Source of the DNA: Saccharina japonica
Lineage: Eukaryota; Sar; Phaeophyceae; Laminariales; Laminariaceae
NCBI GenBank assembly: GCA_008828725.1
Contig: MEHQ01000337.1
Span: 250,153-314,152, forward strand
Reading direction: 5' to 3'
DNA length: 64,000 nt
Below are positions 51,859 to 62,795 of the stretch, piece by piece. A model generated the notes under the pieces. It ran no database searches and had not been told where the DNA came from. It was given only the letters and a program-made list of their open reading frames with translations. The position numbers and the translations under genes are program-made. The first letter of the stretch is position 1, and each line of letters begins with the position of its first letter.

Positions 51859-52476
51859 GGGCAGCGGCCAAAAACAGGTACACCTGGTCCGTTCGGGGCC
51901 AAAAACAGGTACATACTAAAATCAAGTTTAAAACGCACCCCACGAACCTGCCGTTCCTTGCAATGCAAAGTAGAGTTTTTTCATGCTCTTCGTACTCGCC
52001 CGGTGGCTACGTACGAGTAACTGCTAATAATAGTACGAGGAACGAACGCCTGCTGCTGTATTCTCCCTTCTCAACTTTTGCGACACCCCTGGTATTCCAA
52101 GTCAACGACAATCCCGAAGGGGATCCTTCTATCTCGTATTATTTAGGCGGAGGTGTGCAGGCAGATATGTGTGTGTGTGTCGCTCGAGTGGCGTGTAGTG
52201 CGAGGTGCGAAGGAAGAAGGGGGTCTCTGCGTACGTCGGCATTTGTATAGGGGGCATAGGGTGGAACTATCAAGAGCCTCTGATTGGCTTAAAAACGACA
52301 AAAAAAAAGGTGAAAGTCAAGCAGAGTAGACAAAATCAGGTATACCTGGGTTTTGAAGAGGCAAAAACTGGTACAACGAGTTTTGGATCAATGGCAGCGC
52401 ACGTGGAGTGCGTTTTTTACTTGTACCTGATTTTGGCCGCAAATGGACGAGGTATACCTTTTTTTGGCCGCTGCCC
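51859..52476. mobile_element. 618-bp Mutator-type element with perfect 9-bp TSD
   Basis: TIRs GGGCAGCGGCCAAAAACAGG and CTTTTTTTGGCCGCTGCCC; TATGAATAA at 51850-51858 and 52477-52485. Subterminal AAAACAGGTACA and TGTACCTGATTTTGG extend the inverted repeat. A 9-bp duplication with long TIRs is the signature of Mutator-like elements. The interior is not shared with any other sequence here. Confidence 0.85.
51963..52250 (+). CDS. open frame carried inside the Mutator-type element
   Basis: 95 codons from ATG 51963 to TAG, wholly inside the element. The first two thirds look coding (RVTANNSTRNERLLLYSPF, VFQVNDNPEGDPSISYYL) and the last third runs into a GT repeat. It may be host sequence captured by the transposon. 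No domain is recognised and expression is unknown. Confidence 0.25.
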   Translation: MQSRVFSCSSYSPGGYVRVTANNSTRNERLLLYSPFSTFATPLVFQVNDNPEGDPSISYYLGGGVQADMCVCVARVACSARCEGRRGSLRTSAFV

Positions 52477-52734
52477 TATGAATAACAACCTGCTGTGGTC
52501 CTGTTTACTATTAAGGTCCCCCGTAATAGTATCCTCGACATAACCGTTCTAGCCAATCAACACTCATGAATCCAATTGAACCGCTACCTATTTTTTCCAC
52601 CATTTGTCAGACAGATCATCTGATCTGCAGGAGGCAGGGTGAAAGTCCTCGTTGGTTACGTGCATACGGGGTCTAATATATACGGTACATCTGCAATCGT
52701 CCACAAAGCTCCCAGCATTGTACTTCATACTCCG

Positions 52735-53330
52735 AGTGTACTCGAAGTACCCAGTTTCGTACTCCAAGTACTGAGGGTATTAGAGTACTGGCTGCCTATC
52801 TACTGCCAGTACTGAGAGTGCTGAGGGTATTAGAGTACTGCCTGCCTCAATACTGCCAGTACTGGGAGTACAAGCAGTACTGAAGGCCCACATACTGCGA
52901 GCACTGGGAGTATAATTAGTACAGACCCCGAGTATAAGCAGTACCCGCGATATCAAATTCTGAAATGCTTGGAGTGTCAGACAGTATTCGCAGTACAGAA
53001 CCCCACAATACTGCGAGTGAGAACACAATGCAATTGAAGTATTTTCTCTCGAAAATACTCTAATCCTACTTCCAGATACTGGGAGTACCTTATGTGAAAT
53101 GTAAAATGTTGCTAACGTCAGTCACATAGTCTAAGCTCCCAGAACCTAGGAGTAATGACGGCCGAGTCTTCAAAGTGATGCCCAGAGTTGTTGCCAGTTT
53201 ACTTCATGCTCCGAGTATACTCGGGAGTATCGAGAACATTTCGTACTCCAGTACTGAGAGCAATTGATAATTGGCGGCCTAAATACTGCGAGTACTGTGC
53301 CTGGGAGTATGAGCAGTAATGACGGACCGG
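52735..53330. repeat. degenerate GAGTACTG-type array
   Basis: Short units such as ACTGCCAGTACTGAGAGT and CTGCGAGTACTGGGAGTA recur irregularly. AGTACT is palindromic. Confidence 0.6.
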
Positions 53331-53726
53331 TCGATGATCACCAATCATTACGAGTGATGAGCGTTGGTTTGTGGAACTATGAGACATGCATTCGCACATA
53401 TACTACGAAGTATTACTACAGTAGTTTGAGAAACCCGTATGTTTATTTCCGACAACACAATAGTAGTGGCAAAGTTATGTGCAAACCCACAGTTTTCATT
53501 TTTCACAGATAGACACACGCCCCCTTAATTCTACAGCCTTTAGATCGTGTTCTCCTCATCATACGGGATGTACATCCTGGATGAAGACGAGAGGACACAT
53601 GAAACCCGTAAGTACGCGCGAGTGAAGGTATTATCCCACTCAGCTTGCCAAAAAATTGAGTTTCGACGAAATCCTCGATCTCACCGTTTTTTGTTTTCCC
53701 CCAACATATCGCGTAGCGGGTAGATG

Positions 53727-54003
53727 GTCACCCCGGTGGTCTAACACTTTACCACGAAGAATGTTGAGTAAGGTTGAGGTCAGGGATCCGCGGGCCTCCT
53801 TAGTATATGTCTGTGTAGAGATTTTTATTTTGAAATGGCACCACCATCTGAGTCGCGGGAGCGCCTACTGCTATTATTTGAGCGTGGTGGGTAGACACAA
53901 TTCGACGAGAGAGAGAGTCGACGAGGAAAAGAGCCTACTTAGTGACCCTTGACGAATGTTCTAATGTACGGGAAGAGAGTAAAGAAGAGCGAAGACAAAA
54001 GGT
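53727..54003 (+). mobile_element. tRNA-derived SINE
   Basis: The head GGTCACCCCGGTGGTCTAAC, then GAGAGTCGACGAGGAAAAGA and GCCTACTTAGTGACCC, and a tail GAAGAGCGAAGACAAAAGG. The arm of the 29636 palindrome (GACGAAATCCTCGATCTCA) directly precedes it. Confidence 0.65.
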
Positions 54004-54054
54004 TCCAAGGTCAGGTTCTGTAGGGTTTGTGGATTTAGGGTCAGGGTATGGGTG

Positions 54055-55055
54055 TCTTACAGAACTTACAGAAGTTTCGGGTTAGGGTATAAAACCCTTA
54101 CAGAACTCACAGAAGTTCCGGGTATTGTGGCCCGGGCATACAGAACTCACAGAAGTTCCGGGCAGGTACAAACACGTTGTACCGGTACCCCGGGTATTGT
54201 GAAACGGGGAGTACAGAACTTACAGAAGTTCCGTGTAGGGTATGAAGGTCGTACAGAACTTACAGAAGTTCCGGGTACGGGTATAAAACCCTTACAGAAC
54301 TCACAGAAGTTCCGGGTGTTGTGGCACGGGCGTACAGAACTCACAGAAGTTCCGGGCAGGTACAAACACGTTGTACCGGTACCCCGGGTATTGTGAAACG
54401 GGGAGTACAGAACTTACAGAAGTTCTCTGTAGGGTATGAAGGTCGTACAGAACTTACAGAAGTTCCGGGTTAAGGTATAAATCCCTTACAGAACTCACAG
54501 AAGTTCCGGGTATTGTGGCACGGGCGTACAGAACTCACAGAAGTTCCAGGCAGGTATAAACACGTTGTACCGGTACCCCGGGTATTGTGAAACGGGGAGT
54601 ACAGAACTTACAGAAGTTCCGTGTAGGGTATGAAGGTCGTACAGAACTTACAGAAGTTCCGGGTACGGGTATAAAACCCTTACAGAACTCACAGAAGTTC
54701 CGGGTATTGTGGCACGGGCGTACAGAACTCACAGAAGTTCCAGGCAGGTATAAACACGTTGTACCGGTACCCCGGGTATTGTGGCTCGGTCGCACAGAAC
54801 TTACAGAAGTTCTGGGCACGGGTATGAAGGTCGCACATAACTCACAAAATTTCCGGGTATTCTGACACGGGCGTACATAACTTACAGAAGTTCCGGGTAT
54901 TTATTGTGGAACGGGCGTACAGAACTCACAGAAGCTCCGATTGTGGCCCGGTCGTACAGAACTCACAGAAGTTCCGATTGTGGCCCGGGCGTACAGAACT
55001 CACAGAAGTTCCGATTGAGGCACGGGCGTACAGAACTTACAGAAGTTCCGGTGAT
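54055..55055. repeat. higher-order minisatellite, ACAGAACTYACAGAAGTTCC core
   Basis: About 24 copies of the 20-bp core spaced 24-60 bp apart, organised in units of about 195 bp that each restart with CCCCGGGTATTGTGAAACGG (54188, 54381, 54579). Plus-strand frames read RTELTEVPG repeatedly because many spacings preserve phase. The frame breaks between blocks, so I do not call a protein. Confidence 0.9.
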
Positions 55056-55458
55056 ACCCTGGTGAATACCCACCTCAAGGGGGCGAAAAAACTGCAAATG
55101 TACTCCTCAAAACATATACATAAAATGCATTTCGAAATACTGCGATTGGTGTACCTCAAACATGACCCATTATACCGGTACTAACGCGTATATACCATGC
55201 ATGTACCATTGTAGCTAATTTCTGTTTATAAGCTGTCTTTCACGATTTTCACGGTAAGGACCGTTCCAACTTCATGGGAATGACTTCCGCGGTCATAGAT
55301 TTACCCCCCAAATCAAAATCCACGTACTTGTGTGCTCGGTTCATGTGTGGTTGTGAGCGAGGTGGGTTGTACAATGTAATTTAATTTCGTAATTTCGTTT
55401 TTGGTGTGTGTCACTGATGAGACATGACGTCAGAATGCATAACATCACTCCTCAAAAG

Positions 55459-55615
55459 ATGTCAGGAGACGGCACTTTCACCCCTTGACTGACGGCATTT
55501 TTTATTTTTATATCCATCCGTGACTGACGCCAAAATACTAGGTTTTAGTGTGGAACACTCGAATCCACACCCTTGGTCGATGCCCATTTTCCCTCGACTG
55601 ACCGTCTCCTGACAT
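55459..55615. mobile_element. 157-bp MITE with ATGTCAGGAGACGG termini
   Basis: ATGTCAGGAGACGG at the left, CCGTCTCCTGACAT at the right, perfect inverted ends. It shares termini with 23048-23402. It lies between the two blocks of the 54-56 kb minisatellite. Confidence 0.75.
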
Positions 55616-55689
55616 CCTCAACGATAACCTAATCTGTACCGGCACACAGGGTATTGTGCCGAGGGAATACCCTTACCCGGGGTATTGTG

Positions 55690-55995
55690 TCCAAGGTGTT
55701 ACAGAACTTACAGAAGTTCCGGGTACGGGTATGGATGTCTTACAGAACTTACAGAAGTTCCGGGTTAGGGTATAAAACCCTTACAGAACTCACAGAAGTT
55801 CCGGGTATTGTGGCACGGGCGTACAGAACTCACAGAAGTTCCGGGCAGGTACAAACACGTTGTACCGGTACCCCGGGTATTGTGAAACGGGGAGTACAGA
55901 ACTTACAGAAGTTCCGGGTACGGGTATATAACCCTTACAGAACTCACAGAAGTTCTTTGTAGGGTATTCCCCGGGTAAATACCCCGGGTATGGCT
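55690..55995. repeat. second block of the ACAGAACTYACAGAAGTTCC minisatellite
   Basis: Six or seven core copies with the same spacer text as the first block, including CCCCGGGTATTGTGAAACGG near 55870. It is 630 bp from the first block, so one array was probably split. Confidence 0.88.
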
Positions 55996-57139
55996 CTGTA
56001 GGTACCCTACAGAACCTGACCTTGAAAGGTTCTATTAATACCAGGCAGTATACAGTATACCAGGTATATACATATGTACAATATATACGTACGAGTAAAG
56101 GCGACATCCGAGATTGGACGACCCTGGATTTCTTTTGGGGAGGGGTGGTGATGAAAAATCCCTGTTATCTCCCCCCAAAAATATAACCGGTAGATTTACC
56201 CATGCTTTTACCGGTCCTATGGTCTAAAATTATTACATCGGTTGATGTTGTGGGGATTCAACGGATTATTACCGGCTGTAATGGGAAAAAAACGAGAATG
56301 CCCGGAAACGGGGATGCGGGTGAAACATTCCCGCGTTTGAAAATGCCTCGATGTCGCTGATTTTTTCAGGGTATTTTAATTCGGGGGTGGGGATCATTAA
56401 TCCGTCGTCGGATTTCGATATTACATATCAACCTCGAGTAGCAGCCAAGCAAGGGAGCACGGAAACGGGGATGCCGGTCAAAAATCCTCGGGTTTGAAAA
56501 ATGCCTAATTGGCGTTGAATTTTGCAGGGTATACTAATTCAGGCGTAGGGATCATTAATCCGTAGTGGGATTTTCGATATCACTCATCAACCCCGAGTAA
56601 AAGCCAAGCTAAAGACAAAAAACATGAGTCGCGTATTAATAGTAGCATATATATGATGTGGATTTAATTGAAAACGCCCTCGCGCGCTCAGTTGTTCTCC
56701 GATCGCTAATCTGAGACCGGCTACCCCCCCTAACACGGCCAAGCCGCGTCGATTGAAGCTTCCCTCTTTTTAAAAATTCGGCGAGAGTATCGATTTTGTT
56801 TTTTTGCCCTAAAGTTTTTGAGGCTTTTCAGGTTCGGGAACATTTTGGTTCTCGAGAGGGTTTTTTTAATTGCTTTGAAAAGGCCGTTTCTGCCCAAATA
56901 AACGGTCGTTTTTTTTGTTGTTACGAGTTGAGTGCGCAGGAGGAAAGTATCTCCCAATCTCGGATGTCGCCTAAAGAGAAAATAATTATTAAATATATGC
57001 ATATATACGTCGATATCTGCACTCACTCGTATACTTGGTATATATCATGCTGTAATCGTCGACACTATCAATGCTATTAATAATATAATATTTTCAAATG
57101 GAGTATTGTGGATAAATCTTGGCGGGAAGCAGACATAGA
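55996..57139. other. duplicated intergenic text, no gene
   Basis: 56280-56440 and 56455-56610 are diverged tandem copies (GGAAACGGGGATGC, TTGAAAATGCCT, GGGATCATTAATCCG). The rest is unassigned and AT-rich. Confidence 0.5.
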
Positions 57140-57262
57140 AGGGTGTTAGACTGTACGCATAGGTTTCCTTGGTTTCCGTGGTCTTCTGCTTTTGGGAGTT
57201 TTATGAGTGATGAACGCTGAAGATCATGCTGCACATTGTCGGATGGCAAAGATAATAACAAT
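57140..57262 (-). repeat. inverted partner of the 42819-42920 repeat
   Basis: GGTTTCCTTGGTTTCCGTGG, then GAGTTTTATGAGTGATG and TGCACATTGTCGGATGGCAA. It is the reverse complement of 42.8 kb with a few differences. Confidence 0.75.
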
Positions 57263-59900
57263 ATAATATTAATACTAAGAACTCTTCATTACCTGCAATG
57301 ATATCCCTTCCGATCTCCGACAGGACAGCAGAGTACGAGTAGTCCGCGCTGTAGGTCAAGTAAACACCAACCATTTAAGGTCATTATGTGGAATCTGGGC
57401 TCAACCCCTCACACCGAGAACAACAAGCAAATCCCGTCACTGGAAACCCCATTTTTTAAAGCGCCTGCTGCCTGCTGTGTGGGTGGTGCTTTTTTTGCAC
57501 TGCTTGCTGTGCTGTATATACAGAACCATTGAGGTGAGAGTTGGTCGTCTGCGGTGATGATATAGACCCCGTGCCACATGCATGCATGCCGTGCGGTTTG
57601 ATGTATGTTGTAGCCTCCCGTGCATGCATATATATGCATATATACCCTGTGCACTGCACTCTGAGTGCCGTGCCTCTGGATTTATAGCGTGAAGCACGTC
57701 CTGCTACTGCTACTGATGCTTGACTGATGTGTAGGGCATTTTTCTATTGGCTTTTGGAGCAAGGTCGATGGTCGATCGCCGTTTAGTTTTTATTGTTCCA
57801 AGCACCAGAGAGCTACGGCGTACCACTACTTACTGCTGCTGCTTGGTGTGCTGCCACCCGAAAACTTGCACCAGAAGAAGCAGCCTCCACAGGCAGGCTT
57901 TGCGTGAGCACAGTAGAACACGTCGTCGGTGTACGTGTTGTCTCACAAGCCTCAAGGGAGACAGAGAAGTCAGCGGCTCGAGGCCACGCAGCAGCTATAT
58001 CAATATGTATACTCGTACCGTAGTAGTACAGGACACTTATTCATAATATAAAACAGTATCGGTATAATAGAAAGCCGGGCTGAGATTTGGAGGAAACTAA
58101 TAAATTCGGGAGTCGTTTTCTCAAAATTAGGGTAGGCCTCTCTCAAATAAGAAATCTAGCCTGGACCAGATTTCCCTGTTTCTTTTTAGGTGCCCTGTAC
58201 TGCTGTATACCACAGCGAAATATGCAGTTCCTCGCAGCAGTAGTCGTTCGAACGTAACAGCAGCAGCAGCAGCAGGTGTCTTCAAGTATGATCCCCTGCA
58301 TTGATTGGTTGCATTTCGTCCTAAAAAGTCCAGGCATATTTTAGCGGTGTGCACCGCGCGTCCCCTTCCGGCCACCTCGCACAGGCTGCGAGCGTGTGAT
58401 AGGTTCGAGTACGAAATAACTGCGAATAACCTGATGGTATAGTAACTGGTATACGTCATAAGGATCACGAGGGACAAGGGACAAGGGACAAGTACAATAT
58501 CGTATACATATACATACGCATATAATACGTAGACGAGCAATATATATGTGTGCGATTATCTTGCTTTGTACTTCTGCATATACGTGTCATATTTTATACG
58601 AGACGTACTGGACCCCGCAGAAGTGTAATTATTGTAGGAAAATATTAATTTTCGAGATGATATGGAATTTTATTTGAAAAGTTGCCACACTCACGCACCC
58701 GTGAAGGAGTTAAAATTTTGTTTTTTTGCCTTGTTTTCCCTTTGTTTCCGCCCTATGCCGGTTTTTTCCTCTTCTTCGTGTTGCCTCGCCCGTGCAGCAG
58801 TTATCTGTTCCTCTTGGGCACGTGTGCTTTTCTTCTATGGGCGCTTCTGTCTCTCTACGTCATTGTATTATTTTTCATTTCAGAATTCGTTTTTTATTGT
58901 ATTTTTGTTCTTATTTTTTCATGTTTAGGTTCGGCTCGTGTCGTTGTGTTCTCGTACCCGGGACGTTAGCATCTCACTTGCTTTACCCATTCATTTGCGT
59001 TTATTTTGTTTTGGTTTTTCTCTGTTTCACTCTGCGACCACATAATCTGTACCTCTCTAGGATTAGGGATCAGGACAGAAACTGGGTGTACTGATGTAGT
59101 TGGCTAGAAATAACGAGTTTAATGTGAACACAACACACACAGCAGTACGGCCAGCATATTTCCTACGTACATACTACTACTGTTAGTATTAGTTGATCGT
59201 ATTAATAGTGGAGCTCTCGTGCCGCAGCAGCAGCAGAATATATTTGAACTTTTTAAAACACCTGTCTGTGATACATGTCTGTGGTGTGTGGTGGTGTGTG
59301 GTGAGAGATCGAAACGATCTATGAATACATAAAAATCATCTCCGAAAGCGGCGCTATTAATGTTGAAAAATAACAATGTTTTATATATTCAGATATTCAG
59401 GAACAAAAAAAAGAACGGAAGCTTTCGTAAATATTAAGTCCAAGTATGTACTCATGTATGTACGTAGATGAAAGCGAGATGGAGCTCTATGTAGTAACTG
59501 CTTGATGCTGCTGATTTGCTAATTGTAGCCGGTAAAGACATTCATTACGTATTGATCATTGGTTTTGTTGTGTATAAATTATATACTTCGTAGATTATTA
59601 ATGAGAAAAAGTGCCATGAGAGTTAACGGCGCACCCCATATTAGGTACCCGCACATGAATACTGGATATCGTGCTACGTCGTATATAGTTTTATGTTACA
59701 CGTACTGCGGCCGTGTCCTCGTGCATGCTGTTGCATGTTGCATGTTGTATAGGGGCCATACCTAACGAACCACAAAAATGCGATTCACGAAGTTTTGTCA
59801 TGAATCGTGAATTTTCATGTCACGATTCACGACAAAACCCTCACGCACGAATCACGACGATGCCATTTTTTTTCTTGGCGTTCCCCCCAAAAAAGCACTC
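57263..59900. other. mostly unassigned; weak coding-like stretch at 57795-58010; MITE remnant 58070-58197
   Basis: 57795-58010 is open with Ala-rich text (APESYGVPLLTAAAW, EEAASTGRLCVSTVEHVV), but the antisense is equally open and no domain is seen. 58070-58197 is a half copy of the CAGGRCACC TA-type MITE ending TTAGGTGCCCTG-TA. 59030-59150 is a copy of the 20.5 and 30.9 kb repeat. 59770-59850 has small nested palindromes around GATTCACGA. Confidence 0.35.
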
Positions 59901-60579
59901 CGAGTATTCGTGACATTTTGTCGTGGCTCGAAATACGCCTGATCAAGGCACTACGTATCCCACGCGGCACCAGCGGTATCCGAAGGCCGGTACAGGGGCA
60001 TGTCAGAATCTTCTGCTTGGTACGCCGATTGCGGACGAAGAACGGCTGTGCCCAAATAAATCGCTGGGGGTGCGAGCTAGCGAGCACGTTGTTATACGGT
60101 CTCGAAGCTTCGAGGAGGGGAGGAGAGGAGACAGCGCGAAGAAAAATCGAAAATATTCTAAAAACCTCACGGTAGACGACCAGCGAGTTTGGAATCTCTC
60201 GGACCGGGCCTGGCCAACGGCACGTGAGATAATCGTAGAATCTCGCAGGCCGGGTCAGGCTTCGGTCCGTGGTTTTAATATGTATCACGGGCCGGGCCGG
60301 GAGCGGTCGGCCCGGCCTGGCCATGCCCAACCCGCGATAATTATAGCCCCACCTGCGAAAACCCTTGGCTTTGAAATATATATATATATATTGAGTTTCC
60401 ACTTCCAAAATATGACGAAACGTGACGTAAAACGTAGGAAGGATATCAGCTGCCAGGTATTTTTAGTAGGGAATGAAATGTCTGTGATATTCGGCGAAAC
60501 TAGAAAGTCACGAATCGTGCTTTTTTTTCTCCCTTTGTTCGTTAAGAACGGGCCTACACACCGTTCACACGTTTCCCTG

Positions 60580-61210
60580 CCCCCGCCCCCCCCCCCCCTC
60601 CTTTTTAGTGTCTTCGTCCTTCATTTCTCTCCCCATCCTATTACTAGTAGTAGCTCAGATCCGGGGTGACACATAAGGCGGGTGCCACGATAGAGGTTCG
60701 TAGCACTTTTGGCTGATTTTTTTTCAAAATGACCTACTTAACCCAACACCGTCGGAATTTCGTTCTTGTGTCGAAATATTTTTCATTTTCTACCTGGGCC
60801 ATGGGATTGTTCACCGGGTATATGACACTTTTAAATCTCTACCAAACCCAGTTTTTGGGTGGGGTATAGAGCTCCTCAAGTGACCACCCTTAGAAGGCAG
60901 AAAAAGCATTGTGCACCTCTATCGTGGCATGGGCCCACACGTAGGTTATTATCCCCCATCCTCACTACCTTGCGTTTTTTTTATCGCGAGAAGGACGGCT
61001 GCAGCCCATTCTTCTCTCGTCGACTCGCGTCGGATTCCGCCTCTACCCACGCTACGAAGGCCGCTTTCAGATATTGGTTCCTTTCTATTTTTGCAAATGT
61101 ATTTCAAAATCTCACCACGGTGGGATTCGAACTCGGGTATCGATGCTATTAATAGTAACTTTCGAAGCTGACGACTACAGTTGGTTATAGACCACGGGGG
61201 GCGACCGGCC
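60580..61210 (-). mobile_element. tRNA-derived SINE split by a GACGC-family MITE
   Basis: Minus orientation. The tail side is at 60605-60670 (CTTCATTTCTCTCCCC, GTAGCTCAGATCCGGGGTGA). The head side is at 60945-61205 (ATCGCGAGAAGGACGG, GTCGACTCGCGTCGGATTCC, CACGGTGGGATTCGAACTC, GGGGGGCGACCG). The MITE fills 60685-60930. Confidence 0.7.
60685..60930 (-). mobile_element. GACGC-family MITE inside a SINE
   Basis: GGGTGCCACGATAGAGG, GACCTACTTAACCCAACACC, GAGCTCCTCAAGTGACCACC and CACCTCTATCGTGGCATGGG. The termini are worn, so the duplication cannot be read. Confidence 0.7.
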
Positions 61211-61211
61211 T

Positions 61212-61908
61212 ATGTATGATATCAGCCTCAGTACAAGTGCCTCCCCCACCTCGAAGGCAAGCCTTGATACCTCCCTGGCATCATAATTACCGACGGGAAA
61301 AATATTTTTCGGGAGCGGTCCTGGAAATATGTATATATACTTCGTACATGTATATTGTAATTTCAGTTCTTCTGTAATTCTTCCAAAAAACAAGTTGTGA
61401 TTTGCGCCCGCAGCATCATGCGCGGCCGATGACGACTCGCCTTACACGGGACGATATGGCACCAAATCTCCCGAGAGGTTGTATGCATTATTGCTCTGAG
61501 AGTGGTGGCTGCCAAAAAAAGCTGAGAAGCGCTGATGAACTGTATCTATCTGGACCTCTGGCCCGAAATGCGTCAAGCTCACCCATTTATGTCGGTTTTG
61601 TTTTCAAAGGTTTTGTTTGCGCACGCAGCGGCATCCGCGACCGATGATAACTCGCCTCAGTAGACGAAACGATACTTTTTTTTTCCTTGCACGCACGACC
61701 TCTTGGCATTTGCAAGTCGCACTGCACCAACTCAACAACATATTCTAGGGTTACTTCCTTGCGCGAGCGTAGCGGGCGGCATATAGTAGCCGCCCGCGGA
61801 GCGCAGCCTTGTGTATCATACATTTATACCAGTACATACGAACGTATCGAATACAAATGGTATAATGCCTATTTTGTTGCTGCAGCAATAGGACCTGGGC
61901 ATGTACTG
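61212..61908. other. unassigned, with a duplicated CGCACGCAGC.GCATC text
   Basis: 61395-61450 and 61608-61660 share GCGCACGCAGCGGCATC-like and GATGACAACTCGCCT-like text. No gene was recognised. Confidence 0.4.
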
Positions 61909-62027
61909 TTGCGGGAGACCATAGTAAACACTAGTAAATAGGGCAAAATATTGTTGATTAGTAAAAACAGGAAAATATATAGGTTTTTGTGTTTACCGTT
62001 GGTCCTATTTACTATGGTCCACCGTAA
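61909..62027. mobile_element. TTACGG-family MITE
   Basis: TTGCGGGAGACCATAGTAAA to TTTACTATGGTCCACCGTAA followed by TA; the left flank is TG. It contains ACAGGAAAATATATAGGTTT. Confidence 0.7.
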
Positions 62028-62422
62028 TACGCAATTGAGTTCTGGAGATCTGTGTCCCTACAACAAGGCCTTACTTAGCAGACGCACAGCAGCACAGTAC
62101 ATACCAGGTACCCGGCAGGGCTCCGGTGCGTGCTGCGCGAACCTCAACATGCGGCGAAAGGCACATCAAGGGCCAACACACCGCAGGGCCCCCCGGAGGG
62201 GCCTCCAGGGGCCTCCGAGAGACCGCCCAAGAGCCCTCGAAGGACCCCGCTCGATGGCCGCCGGAATCAACTTTGTTGCGGTACCGTCTATCACCCAGGT
62301 GAAAAGTGATAAGATAACACACACCCCCGGACGATTTTTCCCGGAAATTTCTCCGTCTGGTTTATTTCATCGGACAACGGGGAGAGTGTTGACGAGAGAC
62401 GCGTTGACGAGATTTTTCGAAA

Positions 62423-62795
62423 GTCGCGTGCTACGACAGGGGTATTGACTTTTTTTTTGTTAATGTGTTTTTTTTTTTTTGTGAATGACGGGGCTCCTCA
62501 AACCAAATTCGCCGGAATATGACATTCTCGTTTGGCAAGTATGATATTTTGTATGCCTACATAGGTCATGGGTGTTTTTGTTCCTCGGTGTGCACTTTCA
62601 TTTTTCCATCAACCATCAATTTTTGGGTGGGGCGTAGAGCTCCTAGACTATACCACTCTGTACCGAAATATAGGCACCGTTTTGATTGAATATTAATTTA
62701 CAAAATATGCTTATATTTCGGTACAGAGTAGTAATAATCATTGTAGGGATGCCTTCAGAAAAACAAAATGGTGCAACTCTACCGTCACACGTGTC
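62423..62795 (-). mobile_element. GACGC-family MITE carrying a palindromic mini-element
   Basis: GTCGCGTGCTACGACAGGGG at the left and CAACTCTACCGTCACACGTGTC at the right; flanks GAAA and GAAT. A 79-bp element (62653-62731) interrupts the GAGCTCCT..AGACTA region. Confidence 0.7.
62653..62731. mobile_element. 79-bp TA-flanked palindromic element
   Basis: CCACTCTGTACCGAAATATA to TATATTTCGGTACAGAGTAG, with TA at 62651-62652 and 62732-62733. It is the best-preserved copy of this family. Confidence 0.8.

Noticed and set aside
54055..55995. Direct repeats with variable spacers, CRISPR-like at first glance
   Set aside because: Repeats are 20 bp with short, mostly repeated spacers, nested in a super-unit of about 195 bp, in a eukaryotic intron-bearing context with no cas genes. 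It is a minisatellite.
59807..60669. Long overlapping plus and minus frames (193-248 codons)
   Set aside because: They cross the GGGTCGGG-type dispersed repeat, an AT run and a SINE tail. No domain or consistent codon bias was seen.
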